A stretch of 64,000 nt of DNA from the NCBI RefSeq assembly GCF_009857475.1, contig NZ_WWCJ01000024.1:1-64000 (forward strand), in the 5' to 3' direction. A program made the translations under genes and the position numbers. The notes under the pieces were generated by a model that was not told where the DNA came from, did not search any database, and worked only from the letters and a program-made list of their open reading frames with translations. The DNA is from Pseudoduganella guangdongensis (lineage in GTDB: Bacteria > Pseudomonadota > Gammaproteobacteria > Burkholderiales > Burkholderiaceae_D). Numbering within the stretch: position 1 is the stretch's first letter; every line of letters starts with the position of its first letter. Below are positions 1 to 9,059 of this stretch, piece after piece.

Positions 1-1811
1 CGCCCGGACGCCAGGGCGCGGCGGCGCCGGTGGCGCTGCTGCGCGCCGCGGCGGACGAGCTGCTGGCGGGGCGCTGGGATGTGTTTGCCCTGCGCGGCGT
101 GCAGCTGGGCTTCCCGCCGCAATGGAACCGCGATCCGAAGACCGGCACGCTGGCGCCGATGCATGCCGGCCCGTCCATCGATTACCGCGACGCGGCGCTG
201 GTAGGCGATATCAAATACCTGTGGGAGCCAAGCCGCCACCTGGAATTGGTGACGCTGGCGCAGGCCTGGCATGCGAGCGGCGAGCGGCGCTACGCCGATG
301 GCGCGCGCACCCTGCTGCTGTCCTGGCTGGAGCAATGTCCGTATCCGCAAGGCGTGCACTGGGCCAGCGCGCTGGAACTGGGCGTGCGGTTGCTGAACTG
401 GTGCGCCGCCTGGCAGTTGCTGGGCGACGCGATCGACGACGCGTGGCGCGCGCAGTGGCTGCGCGCGGTATACCAGCATTGCCACTTCATCCGCCACCAC
501 CTGTCGCGCCACTCATCGGCCAACAACCACTTGCTGGGCGAGTACATGGGCCTGTTTATCGCCAGCCTGCAGTGGCCCTGCTGGCCGGAGAGCGCCGGCT
601 GGCGCACGCTGGCCCAGCGCGGCCTAGAGGCGGAGGGGCTGGCGCAAAACCATGCCGACGGCGTCAACAAGGAACAGGCGATCTACTACCACCACGAGGT
701 GATGGACATGATGCTGCTGTGCCACCTGGCGGCGCGCGCCAATGGCCTGCAGTTCTCGCCCGCCTGGCTGCAGCGCCTGGAGCGCATGGCGGAATTCGTG
801 GCGGCGCTGATGGATGCCGGCGGCAACGTGCCGATGTTCGGCGATGCGGACGATGCGCGCATGCTGCGCCTGGACGGCGCGCAGGCGGAGGGCGCCACGC
901 CGTACCGCTCCCTGTTGGCCAGCTGCGCGCTGCTGTTCGGACGCGGCGACTTCAAGGCCAAGGCCGGCGCCCTCGATGAGCGCAACCGCTGGCTGTTCGC
1001 CGAGGCCGATGCGCGCTGGCAGGCCATCCCCGCCGCTGGCGCCGCGTTGCCGCAGCCGCTGGTCAGCGCTTTCCCGCAAGGCGGCTACTACCTGCTGGGA
1101 CGTGACTTCGACACGCCGCGGGAAGTGCGCATCGTGGTCGATTGCGCCCCGCTCGGCTACCTGTCGATCGCGGCGCATGGCCATGCCGACGCGCTGTCGT
1201 TCACCTTGTCGGCCGGCGGCGAGGAATTGCTGGTCGATCCGGGCACCTATGCCTACCACACGCAGCGCGCATGGCGCGACTATTTCCGCAGCACCGCAGC
1301 GCATAACACGGTGCAAGTTGACGGGCAGGACCAGTCGGAAATCGCCGGCAACTTCATGTGGCTGCACAAGGCGCGCAGCCTGGCGTTGGCCCATGAAACG
1401 CTGCAGTTCTTTGAGGGAACGCAAGACGGGTATATGCGCTTGCGCGATCCTGTCATGCATCGCCGCGTGATCCGCTTCGATTCCAAACGGAACGCGGTGA
1501 AAGTGGAAGATATCCTAGAATGCCTTGGCGAGCACGAGGTAGCCCTGCACTGGCATTTTGCCGAGGACTGCCGCGCCGAAACCGACGGGCACACGCTGCA
1601 CGTCGCCGCGCGCCGCCAGCGCTTGCGCATGCATTGCGGCTTCGGTCCGGGGCCGCAACTCTTCCGCGCCAGCACGGCGCCAATCGCCGGCTGGATCTCG
1701 CGCCAGTTCGACCGCAAGAGCGGCTGCGTGACCGCGCGCTGGGGCGGCACGATCCACGGCACGACAACCATCGTGACCGAAATCGCCTTATGGGAAGGAG
1801 CATCATCGTGA
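1..1811 (+). CDS. Heparinase II/III-like polysaccharide lyase, 5' end cut by window edge
   Basis: The frame is open from the first bases of the window with no stop, so the GTG at 30 is probably internal and the gene begins upstream; 593 residues are visible after that GTG. The N-terminal half is an alpha-barrel-like region with HSSANNHLLGEYMGLF and the NKEQAIYYHHEVMDMM segment typical of heparinase II/III N-terminal domains. The C-terminal half has the beta-sandwich signature AAHGHADALSF, then LLVDPGTYAYHT and AAHNTVQVDGQDQSE. Such lyases cleave uronate-containing polysaccharides and are common in exopolysaccharide operons, where they probably trim or recycle polymer in the periplasm. Its stop overlaps the start of the GDP-mannose dehydrogenase gene by 4 bp. 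The family call is firm; the substrate is not readable. Confidence 0.85.
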   Translation, partial: PGRQGAAAPVALLRAAADELLAGRWDVFALRGVQLGFPPQWNRDPKTGTLAPMHAGPSIDYRDAALVGDIKYLWEPSRHLELVTLAQAWHASGERRYADGARTLLLSWLEQCPYPQGVHWASALELGVRLLNWCAAWQLLGDAIDDAWRAQWLRAVYQHCHFIRHHLSRHSSANNHLLGEYMGLFIASLQWPCWPESAGWRTLAQRGLEAEGLAQNHADGVNKEQAIYYHHEVMDMMLLCHLAARANGLQFSPAWLQRLERMAEFVAALMDAGGNVPMFGDADDARMLRLDGAQAEGATPYRSLLASCALLFGRGDFKAKAGALDERNRWLFAEADARWQAIPAAGAALPQPLVSAFPQGGYYLLGRDFDTPREVRIVVDCAPLGYLSIAAHGHADALSFTLSAGGEELLVDPGTYAYHTQRAWRDYFRSTAAHNTVQVDGQDQSEIAGNFMWLHKARSLALAHETLQFFEGTQDGYMRLRDPVMHRRVIRFDSKRNAVKVEDILECLGEHEVALHWHFAEDCRAETDGHTLHVAARRQRLRMHCGFGPGPQLFRASTAPIAGWISRQFDRKSGCVTARWGGTIHGTTTIVTEIALWEGASS

Positions 1812-3118
1812 AGATCAGTATCTTTGGCATGGGCTATGTGGGGGCGGTGTCGGCAGGCTGCCTGGCGGCCGACGGGCACACGGTGATCGGGGTGGATCCG
1901 AACCGCACCAAGGTCGGCCTGATCAACGAGGGGCGCACGCCCATCATCGAGAAGGATATCGGCGAAATGATTGCCGCCGCCGCCAAGGGCGGCCAGTTGC
2001 GCGCCACCGAGAATGTGCGCGACGCGGTGCTGAACAGCGAAATGTCGCTGGTGTGCGTGGGCACGCCGTCCCAGCTCAATGGCAATCTTGACCTGAGCGC
2101 GGTGCGCAAGGTGTGCGAGCAGATCGGCGCCGCGCTGCGCGAGAAGGAGGGCTTCCATGTGGTGGTGGCGCGCAGCACCATGCTGCCCGGCTCCATGCGC
2201 TCGCTGGTGATCCCCACGCTGGAACAGGCCTCGGGCAAGCGCGCGGGCGTGGACTTTGGCGTCTGCAGCAATCCGGAGTTCCTGCGCGAGGGCACGGCGG
2301 TGCACGATTACCGCCATCCGCCCAAGACCGTGATCGGCGAGACCGACCGGCGCTCGGGCGACCTGCTGCTGCAGCTGTACGCGCAGATGGATGCGCCGGT
2401 GGTGCGCACCGACGTTGAAACGGCGGAGATGGTGAAGTACACCGACAATACCTGGCACGCGCTGAAAGTCGATTTCGCCAACGAGATCGGCAACATCTGC
2501 AAGGCGGTCGGCATCGATGGGCATGAGGTGATGGAGATCTTCTGCAAGGACACCAAGCTCAATCTCTCGCCCTATTATATGAAGCCGGGCTTCGCCTTCG
2601 GCGGCTCCTGCCTGCCGAAGGACGTGCGCGCCCTGGTGTACAAGGCGCGCCAGCTGGACCTGGAACTGCCGCTGCTGAACGCCATCCTGCCGTCCAACCA
2701 CAAGCAGGTGGAGAAGGGCCTGAAGATGGTGATGGAGAAACCGGGCAGGAAGGTCGGCATCCTCGGCTTTTCCTTCAAGGCCGGTACCGACGACCTGCGC
2801 GAGTCGCCGCTGGTGGATGTGATCGAGCACCTGATCGGCAAAGGCTACGAGCTGCGCCTGTACGACCGCAATGTGAAGCTGGCGGCGCTGACCGGCGCCA
2901 ACCAGGACTACATCATGAACATCATCCCGCATATCTCGCGGCTGATGGTGGACTCGATGGAGGCGGTGCTGGCGTTCGCCGACACGGTGGTGATCGGCAA
3001 CGGCGCGCCCGAGTTCCGCGACGTGCCCGGCCGGCTGCGCCCCGGCCAGCACCTGGTGGACCTGGTGCGCGTCTCCGACAAGCAAAGCGCAGGGGCGTAC
3101 GATGGCATCTGCTGGTAA
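1808..3118 (+). CDS. algD: GDP-mannose 6-dehydrogenase (AlgD-like)
   Basis: Oxidises GDP-mannose to GDP-mannuronate with NAD+, supplying a uronate sugar for polysaccharide. The GTG start at 1808 is chosen because it overlaps the previous stop (GTGA), sits behind a GGAAGGAG ribosome site at about 1793-1800, and gives 436 residues, the length of Pseudomonas AlgD. The Rossmann motif IFGMGYVGAVSAGCLA opens the protein; the NPEFLREGTAVHDY and KYTDNTWHALKVDFANE segments follow; the catalytic Cys is C268 in GFAFGGSCLPKD, the same number as in AlgD. The C-terminal UDP-binding-type domain begins near VGILGFSFKAGTDDLRES. Related UDP-glucose dehydrogenases are the alternative, but the sequence is closer to AlgD, and a manC gene in the same operon would supply GDP-mannose. 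Confidence 0.85.
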   Translation: MKISIFGMGYVGAVSAGCLAADGHTVIGVDPNRTKVGLINEGRTPIIEKDIGEMIAAAAKGGQLRATENVRDAVLNSEMSLVCVGTPSQLNGNLDLSAVRKVCEQIGAALREKEGFHVVVARSTMLPGSMRSLVIPTLEQASGKRAGVDFGVCSNPEFLREGTAVHDYRHPPKTVIGETDRRSGDLLLQLYAQMDAPVVRTDVETAEMVKYTDNTWHALKVDFANEIGNICKAVGIDGHEVMEIFCKDTKLNLSPYYMKPGFAFGGSCLPKDVRALVYKARQLDLELPLLNAILPSNHKQVEKGLKMVMEKPGRKVGILGFSFKAGTDDLRESPLVDVIEHLIGKGYELRLYDRNVKLAALTGANQDYIMNIIPHISRLMVDSMEAVLAFADTVVIGNGAPEFRDVPGRLRPGQHLVDLVRVSDKQSAGAYDGICW

Positions 3119-4328
3119 GCGCAAGGTCCTGATCATCGTCGAAAACCTGCCGTCGCCGTTCGACCGGCGTGTGTGGCAGGAGGCGACGACCTTGCACTCC
3201 AGCGGCTACCAGGTGGCCATCATCTGCCCGACCGGCAAGGGTTGCGAGGCGCGCTACGAAGAGCTGGAGGGCATCCATATCTACCGCTACAAGCTGCCGA
3301 TGGAGGCGGAGGGCGCGCTGGGCTATGCGCTGGAATACTCGGCGGCGCTGTTTCACAGCTCGCGCCTGGCGTGGAAGGTGCTGTTCCGGCATGGCTTCGA
3401 CGTGGTCCACGCCTGCAACCCGCCCGACCTGCTATTCCTGGTGGGCGGCTTTTTCAAATACGCGCTGGGCAAGCGCTTCCTGTTCGACCACCATGACATC
3501 AACCCCGAGCTGTACGAGGCCAAGTTCGGCCGGCGCGATTTCTTCTACAAGCTGATGGTGTGGCTGGAGCGCCTGACCTTCCGCACCGCCGACGTGTCGA
3601 TCGCCACCAACGAATCGTACAAGCGCATCGCGGTCGGGCGCGGCGGCATGGACCCGGACAAGGTGTACGTGGTGCGCAGCGGGCCGAAGCTGGATCGCCT
3701 GCGGCTGCTGCCGCCGGTCGAGGCGCTGAAGCAGGGGCGGCGCTACCTGGTGGGCTATGTGGGTGTGATGGGGGCGCAGGAGGGCATCGACCTGCTGCTG
3801 CAAAGCGTGCGCCATATCGTGCATGTGCTGGGTCGCAGCGATGTGCATTTCGGCCTGGTGGGCGGCGGCACGTCGCTGGAACAGATGCGGGAACTGGCGC
3901 GCGGGCTGGGCGTGGCGGACTACGTGACCTTCACCGGGCGCGTGCCCGACCAGCAGCTGCTGGAGATGCTGAATACGGCCGATGTCTGCGTCAATCCGGA
4001 CGTGGCCAATGAAATGAACGATAAATCGACCATGAATAAGATCATGGAGTATATGGCGCTGGGCAAACCTATAGTACAGTTCGACCTGACCGAGGGCCGC
4101 GTGTCGGCGCAGGAGGCGTCGCTGTACGCGGCAAAGAACGATCCTGCCGACATGGCCCTGAAAATCGTTGAATTGCTGGACGATCCGGAACGGCGCGCGC
4201 GCATGGGCGCGTACGGCCGCAACCGGGTCGTCAATGAACTTGAGTGGGAATACGAGGCGCCCAAGCTGCTGGCGGCTTACGAGTGCCTGTTTTCCGCTCC
4301 CGCGCTGATCGCAAAGGAAGCTGAATGA
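3102..4328 (+). CDS. Glycosyltransferase family 4 (WbuB-like)
   Basis: A 408-residue GT-B fold glycosyltransferase, predicted cytoplasmic or membrane-peripheral, transferring a sugar from a nucleotide donor during assembly of the exopolysaccharide repeat unit. The N-terminus KVLIIVENLPSPFDRRVWQE is typical of the WbuB-like branch of GT4, followed by DVVHACNPPDLLF and FDHHDINPELYEAKFG. The donor-binding C-terminal domain shows VGYVGVMGAQEGIDLLLQS and the EX7E-like region around NKIMEYMALGKPIVQFDLTEGR. The ATG at 3102 lies 17 bp inside the end of algD, and the gene ends in an ATGA overlap with galE, so it is translationally coupled on both sides. Donor and acceptor sugars cannot be read. Confidence 0.85.
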   Translation: MASAGKRKVLIIVENLPSPFDRRVWQEATTLHSSGYQVAIICPTGKGCEARYEELEGIHIYRYKLPMEAEGALGYALEYSAALFHSSRLAWKVLFRHGFDVVHACNPPDLLFLVGGFFKYALGKRFLFDHHDINPELYEAKFGRRDFFYKLMVWLERLTFRTADVSIATNESYKRIAVGRGGMDPDKVYVVRSGPKLDRLRLLPPVEALKQGRRYLVGYVGVMGAQEGIDLLLQSVRHIVHVLGRSDVHFGLVGGGTSLEQMRELARGLGVADYVTFTGRVPDQQLLEMLNTADVCVNPDVANEMNDKSTMNKIMEYMALGKPIVQFDLTEGRVSAQEASLYAAKNDPADMALKIVELLDDPERRARMGAYGRNRVVNELEWEYEAPKLLAAYECLFSAPALIAKEAE

Positions 4329-5332
4329 AGATTCTGGTAACAGGTGGGTTGGGTTATATCGGTTCGCATACCGTGGTCGAACTGATGGCGGCCGGGCACG
4401 AGGTGGTGGTGGTGGATAACCTGAGCAACGCCGACATCTCGGTGCGGCAGCGGGTGCAACGGATCACCGGGCGCGATTTCCTGTTCCAGCAGGCCGATAT
4501 CCGCAACCGCGACGCCATGCAGGCGCTGTTCGCCATCCACAAGGTCGATGCCGTGATCCATTTTGCCGGCCTGAAGGCGGTGGGCGAATCGGTTGCACAA
4601 CCCCTGCGCTATTACGACAATAATGTGGGCGGCAGCGTGGTGCTGTTCGAGTGCATGGCGGAGGCTGGCGTCAAGACCCTGGTATTCAGTTCTTCCGCCA
4701 CCGTGTATGGCGATCCGGCCAGCGTGCCGATCACCGAGGACTTCCCGCTGTCGGCCACCAATCCTTACGGCCACAGCAAGCTGATGATCGAAGACATCCT
4801 GCGCGATACCGCCAAGGCCGACCCGGGCTGGCGCATCGCGCTGCTTCGCTATTTCAATCCGGTGGGCGCGCATGAAAGCGGCATGATCGGCGAGGAGCCG
4901 AGCGGCATCCCGAACAACCTGCTGCCGTACGTGGCGCAGGTGGCGGTCGGGCGGCGCGAATTCCTGAACGTGTTCGGCGGCGATTATCCGACCCCGGACG
5001 GCACCGGCGTGCGCGACTACATCCACGTGGTGGATCTGGCGCAGGGCCATGTGAAAACACTGGACAAGCTGGCGACAGCGTCCGGCTTGTTTACCTACAA
5101 TCTGGGGACGGGGCGCGGCAATAGCGTGCTCGAAATGGTGCGCGCCTTCGAGGCGGCCAGCGGCAAGCCGGTGCCTTACAAGATCGTGGCGCGGCGGCCC
5201 GGCGATATCGCCGCCTGCTATGCCGACCCCACCCTGGCCGAGCGCGAGCTGGGCTGGAAGGCGCGCTATGATGTGGCCAGGATGTGTGCCGATGCGTGGC
5301 GCTGGCAAAGCGCGGGCCACGGCGCAGCTTAA
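4325..5332 (+). CDS. galE: UDP-glucose 4-epimerase
   Basis: Interconverts UDP-glucose and UDP-galactose, feeding galactose units to the polysaccharide. At 335 residues it has normal GalE length. The NAD+-binding motif GGLGYIGSH is at residues 7-15, the SSSATVYG segment at 122-129, and the catalytic Tyr/Lys pair is Y148 and K152 in NPYGHSK. The C-terminus contains GTGRGNSVLEMV and RRPGDIAACYADP, both GalE hallmarks. It starts in an ATGA overlap with the glycosyltransferase gene. A UDP-GlcNAc epimerase activity is a possible alternative or addition. Confidence 0.93.
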   Translation: MKILVTGGLGYIGSHTVVELMAAGHEVVVVDNLSNADISVRQRVQRITGRDFLFQQADIRNRDAMQALFAIHKVDAVIHFAGLKAVGESVAQPLRYYDNNVGGSVVLFECMAEAGVKTLVFSSSATVYGDPASVPITEDFPLSATNPYGHSKLMIEDILRDTAKADPGWRIALLRYFNPVGAHESGMIGEEPSGIPNNLLPYVAQVAVGRREFLNVFGGDYPTPDGTGVRDYIHVVDLAQGHVKTLDKLATASGLFTYNLGTGRGNSVLEMVRAFEAASGKPVPYKIVARRPGDIAACYADPTLAERELGWKARYDVARMCADAWRWQSAGHGAA

Positions 5333-5359
5333 GTAGCTGTTTCAAGAAAGGAAGACCCA

Positions 5360-6499
5360 ATGAAAGCAATGATTCTGGCGGCCGGTAAAGGCACGCGGGT
5401 GCGTCCTTTAACCTACGAATTGCCGAAACCAATGATCCCGATCCTGGGCAAGCCGGTCATGGCTTACCTGGTGGAGCACCTGCAGCGCCACGGCGTGAGC
5501 GAGATCATGGTCAATGTCAGCTACCTGCACGAGAAGATCGAGGAGTACTTCGGCGAAGGGCACCAGTACGGCGTGCAGATCGGCTACTCCTTCGAGGGCT
5601 ATACCAACAACCAGGGCGAGGTGGTGCCGGAGCCGCTCGGTTCGGCCGGCGGCATCAAGAAGATCCAGGAATTCGGCGGCTTCTTCGACGAGACGGCGGT
5701 GGTGCTGTGCGGCGACGCGCTGATCGACCTGGACCTGAAGTCGGCGCTGTACGAGCACCGCCGCAAGGGCGCCATGGCGACTGTCATCACGCGCGAAGTA
5801 CCGTGGGATAAGACCAGCAGCTACGGCGTGGTGGTCAGCGATGCCGACGGCCGCGTGCGCGAGTTCCAGGAAAAACCGGCGCGCGCCGACGCCAAATCGA
5901 ATTGCGCCAGTACCGGTATCTACCTGTTCGAGCCGGAGGTGATCGACCTGATCCCGTCGGGCGAAGTGTTCGACATCGGCTCCCAGCTGTTCCCGCTGCT
6001 GGCGCAGCGCGGCCTGCCGTTTTACTGCCAGACGCGCAAATTCAACTGGATCGATATCGGCAGCGTCAAGGATTACTGGGAGGTGCTGCAAGGCGTGCTG
6101 ACCGGGGGCATCGGCAATATGACGGTGCCCGGGGTGCAGGTGGAGGAGGGCGTGTGGGTCGGCCTGAATACGCGCATCGACTGGAACGGCACGCGCATCG
6201 TGGGGCCGGTATACATTGGTTCCGGCTGCCAGATCGAGGCCGGCGCCACCATTATCGGCCCGGCCTGGGTGGGGCACGGCAGCCACATTTGCAGCGGGGC
6301 GCGGGTAGTACGCAGCGTTTTGTTCGAATATACTCGAGTGTTACCAGACGTTACGCTCGACGAATTGATCGTCTTTAAGGATTATAGTGTCGACCGCGCA
6401 GGCGAAATGCACCATGTGACCCAGGCTGATAGCGGCGGTTGGGGCAATGCGCGCGACCGTCGCGGCATGCGGCGAATGGATGAAGATGTTGTAAAATAG
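5360..6499 (+). CDS. Sugar nucleotidyltransferase with hexapeptide-repeat tail (NDP-sugar pyrophosphorylase)
   Basis: The N-terminal half is an NTP-transferase domain beginning MKAMILAAGKGTRVRPLTYE with KPMIPILGKPVMAYLVEHL, as in mannose-1-phosphate guanylyltransferase and glucose-1-phosphate thymidylyl/uridylyltransferases. LCGDALIDLDL is the metal-binding Asp region, and NWIDIGSVKDYWEVL is the usual domain end. Residues about 250-345 form left-handed beta-helix (hexapeptide-like) turns. The last 25 residues are charged and rich in Arg and Asp. It lies 27 bp after galE with a GAAAGGAAG ribosome site. The nucleotide and sugar are not certain; a GDP-mannose role would be partly redundant with the downstream manC. 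Confidence 0.83.
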   Translation: MKAMILAAGKGTRVRPLTYELPKPMIPILGKPVMAYLVEHLQRHGVSEIMVNVSYLHEKIEEYFGEGHQYGVQIGYSFEGYTNNQGEVVPEPLGSAGGIKKIQEFGGFFDETAVVLCGDALIDLDLKSALYEHRRKGAMATVITREVPWDKTSSYGVVVSDADGRVREFQEKPARADAKSNCASTGIYLFEPEVIDLIPSGEVFDIGSQLFPLLAQRGLPFYCQTRKFNWIDIGSVKDYWEVLQGVLTGGIGNMTVPGVQVEEGVWVGLNTRIDWNGTRIVGPVYIGSGCQIEAGATIIGPAWVGHGSHICSGARVVRSVLFEYTRVLPDVTLDELIVFKDYSVDRAGEMHHVTQADSGGWGNARDRRGMRRMDEDVVK

Positions 6500-6535
6500 A
6501 TAATCACGAACACCTCAGAAGACATATAAAAAGAT

Positions 6536-7951
6536 ATGAAAATTTATCCCGTCATCCTGTCCGGCGGCGCCGGCACCCGCCTGTGGCCCCTGTCGCGCGC
6601 GGCTTTGCCGAAGCAATTGCTGCCCCTGGTCACGGATAAGACGATGCTGCAGGACACCGCTTTGCGCCTGGCCGGCCGTGACGGCATGATGGCGCCGCTG
6701 GTCGTTTGCGGCAATGAGCACCGCTTCCTGGTGGCCGAGCAAATGCGCGAAATCGGCGTCAACCCGCTCGGCATCGTGCTGGAGCCGGTAGGCCGCAATA
6801 CCGCGCCGGCGGTGGCTGCCGCCGCCCATTTCCTGCAGGCGGTCGATCCGCAGGCGGTGATGCTGGTGCTGCCGGCCGACCATGTGATCCAGGACGTGGA
6901 CGCGTTTTATGCGGCCATCCAGCGCGCCGCGACCCAGGTGGAAAGCGGCGCACTGGCCACGTTTGGCATCGTGCCGACCGCGCCGGAAACCGGCTATGGC
7001 TATATCCAGAGCGGCGAGCAACTGGCGGTCGAGGGCTGCTTCAAGGTGGCCAAGTTTGTTGAAAAGCCGAACCGCGACACCGCGCAGGGCTTTGTCGATG
7101 CCGGCAATTTCTTCTGGAACAGCGGCATGTTCCTGTTCCGCGCCGAGTCCTACCTGAGCGAGCTGGCGCAGTTCCAGCCGGAGATGGCCAAGGCCAGCGA
7201 GGAGTCCTTTACCAAGGGCTACCGCGACCTGGACTTCTGCCGCCTGGACGAAACCGCCTTCACCGCCTGCCCGTCGGATTCCATCGACTACGCGGTGATG
7301 GAGCACACCCGCCATGCGGTGGTGGTGCCGGCGGCCATCGGCTGGAACGATGTCGGTTCCTGGTCGGCGCTGGCCGAGGTGCAGCAGGCCGACGCCAACG
7401 GCAACGTGACGCGCGGCGACGTGTATACCGATCACTCCAGCAATTGCCTGGTGCGCGCCGAAGGCCGCATCGTGGCGGCGATCGGCGTGCAGGACCTGGT
7501 GATCGTGGAGACCGCCGATGCGGTGCTGGTGGCGCACAAGGACCAGGTGCAGCGCGTGAAGCAGGTGGTGGATCACCTGAAGGCCAATGGCCGCACCGAG
7601 CATGTGCACCACACCAAGGTGTATCGCCCGTGGGGCTGCTACGAGGGCATCGATATGGGCGAGCGCTTCCAGGTCAAGCGCATCACGGTCAACCCGGGCG
7701 GCAAGCTGTCGCTGCAAATGCACCACCATCGCGCCGAGCACTGGGTGGTGGTGAGCGGCACCGCGCGCGTGACCTGCGGCGACAAGGTGACCCTGCTGAC
7801 CGAAAACGAGTCGACCTACATCCCGATCGGCATGAGCCATCGCCTGGAAAACCCGGGCAAGTTGCCGCTGCACCTGATTGAAGTCCAGTCGGGCAGCTAC
7901 CTCGGCGAGGACGATATCGTCCGCTTCGAGGATGTCTACCAGCGCGCCTAA
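6536..7951 (+). CDS. manC: Mannose-1-phosphate guanylyltransferase / mannose-6-phosphate isomerase
   Basis: Bifunctional type II PMI/GMP enzyme of 471 residues that makes GDP-mannose, the substrate of the AlgD-like enzyme upstream. The guanylyltransferase signature YPVILSGGAGTRLWPLSR is at the N-terminus, with FVEKPNRDTAQGF near residue 180 for sugar-phosphate binding. The C-terminal cupin isomerase domain shows RPWGCYEGIDMGERFQVKRI and LSLQMHHHRAEHWVVVSGTA, carrying the metal-binding His and Glu residues. It starts 36 bp after the previous gene and its end overlaps the next gene by 20 bp. The name algA would be equally apt. Confidence 0.94.
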   Translation: MKIYPVILSGGAGTRLWPLSRAALPKQLLPLVTDKTMLQDTALRLAGRDGMMAPLVVCGNEHRFLVAEQMREIGVNPLGIVLEPVGRNTAPAVAAAAHFLQAVDPQAVMLVLPADHVIQDVDAFYAAIQRAATQVESGALATFGIVPTAPETGYGYIQSGEQLAVEGCFKVAKFVEKPNRDTAQGFVDAGNFFWNSGMFLFRAESYLSELAQFQPEMAKASEESFTKGYRDLDFCRLDETAFTACPSDSIDYAVMEHTRHAVVVPAAIGWNDVGSWSALAEVQQADANGNVTRGDVYTDHSSNCLVRAEGRIVAAIGVQDLVIVETADAVLVAHKDQVQRVKQVVDHLKANGRTEHVHHTKVYRPWGCYEGIDMGERFQVKRITVNPGGKLSLQMHHHRAEHWVVVSGTARVTCGDKVTLLTENESTYIPIGMSHRLENPGKLPLHLIEVQSGSYLGEDDIVRFEDVYQRA

Positions 7952-8945
7952 GCGCTGCGTCATCGGCGCGCTCCTGCTGCTGGCAGCCGGGGCGCGCGCC
8001 CAGTCTTCCGCCTTTCTCGGCCCGGCCCAGCTGGCGCTGGTGGTCAATGATGCCGACCCAGCCAGCGTGGCGCTCGGCGCCTATTATGCGCAGCTGCGCG
8101 CCATCCCGCCCCAGCATATCGCCCATGTCCGGATTGACGGCCGCCCGGCGCGGCTTGACGCCGCCGCCTTTGCGCGCCTGAAGGGCGAGATCGACCGCCA
8201 GCTGGCGCCGGCCAGCGATGTGCGCGCCGTGCTGTTCGCCTGGACCGCGCCGTATGCAGTGGAGTGCAACAGTCTGACGTCCGCTTATACCCTGGGCTTC
8301 GACGCCGCCCAGTGTGTGCGCAGTTGCGCGCCGGGCCGCAAGAATCCTTATTTCAACGCCAGCGTGCTGCCGGCCGGCATGCGGTTGTCGATGCTGCTGC
8401 CGGCTGAACCGCCGGCGCTGGCGCGCACGGTGGCCGAGCGCGGCAAGGCGGCGGGCTTCAGCCTGCCGCGTGCCGGCGCCTACTTCCTGCGCACCAGCGA
8501 AGCCGCGCGCAACAGCCGCGCGCGCTTCTTCCCGCCCAGCGGCGCCATCCCGGCGCGCAAGCTCACCATCCACACCCTGCAGCAGGACGTGCTGGAGGGC
8601 GCCCAGGACGTGATGTTCTACCAGACCGGCATGGCCCAGGTGGGCAAGCTGGACAGCCTGCATTTCCTGCCCGGGGCGCTGGCCGACCACCTGACGTCCT
8701 ACGGCGGCGACCTGCTGGGCGGCACGCAAATGAGCAGCCTGCGCTGGCTGGAAGCGGGCGCCACCGCCAGCTACGGCACGGTCAGCGAGCCCTGCAACCA
8801 TTGGCAGAAATTTCCGCATCCGCAGATCCTGTTGCAACATTACCTCAACGGTGCGAGCGCCATCGAAGCGTATTGGCGCAGCGTGGCCTGGCCGGCGCAG
8901 GGCCTGTTCATAGGGGAACCGCTGGCGCGGCCGTATGCCCGCTGA
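7932..8945 (+). CDS. TIGR03790-like exported protein of exosortase-bearing bacteria
   Basis: A 337-residue protein of unknown biochemical function. The ATG at 7932 is chosen because it is followed by a clear signal peptide (MSTSAPKRCVIGALLLLAAGARAQ); a longer open frame runs up into manC without one. The segment LALVVNDADPASVALGAYYA and then RAIPPQHIAHVRID matches what I recall of TIGR03790, a family reported almost only from genomes with exosortase (EpsH) and PEP-CTERM proteins. Three Cys residues cluster around VECNSLT and CVRSCAPGRKNP. It closes the polysaccharide operon, overlapping manC by 20 bp. The family call is from memory of the pattern, so it is moderate. Confidence 0.7.
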   Translation: MSTSAPKRCVIGALLLLAAGARAQSSAFLGPAQLALVVNDADPASVALGAYYAQLRAIPPQHIAHVRIDGRPARLDAAAFARLKGEIDRQLAPASDVRAVLFAWTAPYAVECNSLTSAYTLGFDAAQCVRSCAPGRKNPYFNASVLPAGMRLSMLLPAEPPALARTVAERGKAAGFSLPRAGAYFLRTSEAARNSRARFFPPSGAIPARKLTIHTLQQDVLEGAQDVMFYQTGMAQVGKLDSLHFLPGALADHLTSYGGDLLGGTQMSSLRWLEAGATASYGTVSEPCNHWQKFPHPQILLQHYLNGASAIEAYWRSVAWPAQGLFIGEPLARPYAR

Positions 8946-8950
8946 ACCGC

Positions 8951-8970
8951 ATTAGTCCGTTCGGACTAAT
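8951..8970. repeat. Perfect inverted repeat after the polysaccharide operon
   Basis: Two 9-bp arms, ATTAGTCCG and CGGACTAAT, are separated by TT and lie 5 bp after the stop of the TIGR03790-like gene. No T-tract follows, so a Rho-independent terminator is not well supported. It may be an operator for the nuclease gene at 9060, or a weak transcript-end hairpin. Confidence 0.5.
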
Positions 8971-9059
8971 CGCTTGTCACCAAGTAGTCATATCAACCCG
9001 TTAATATGCAAACAACAACAAAAAGTTCCTTTTTGTAAATATTCTCTGGGGTTATCCAT

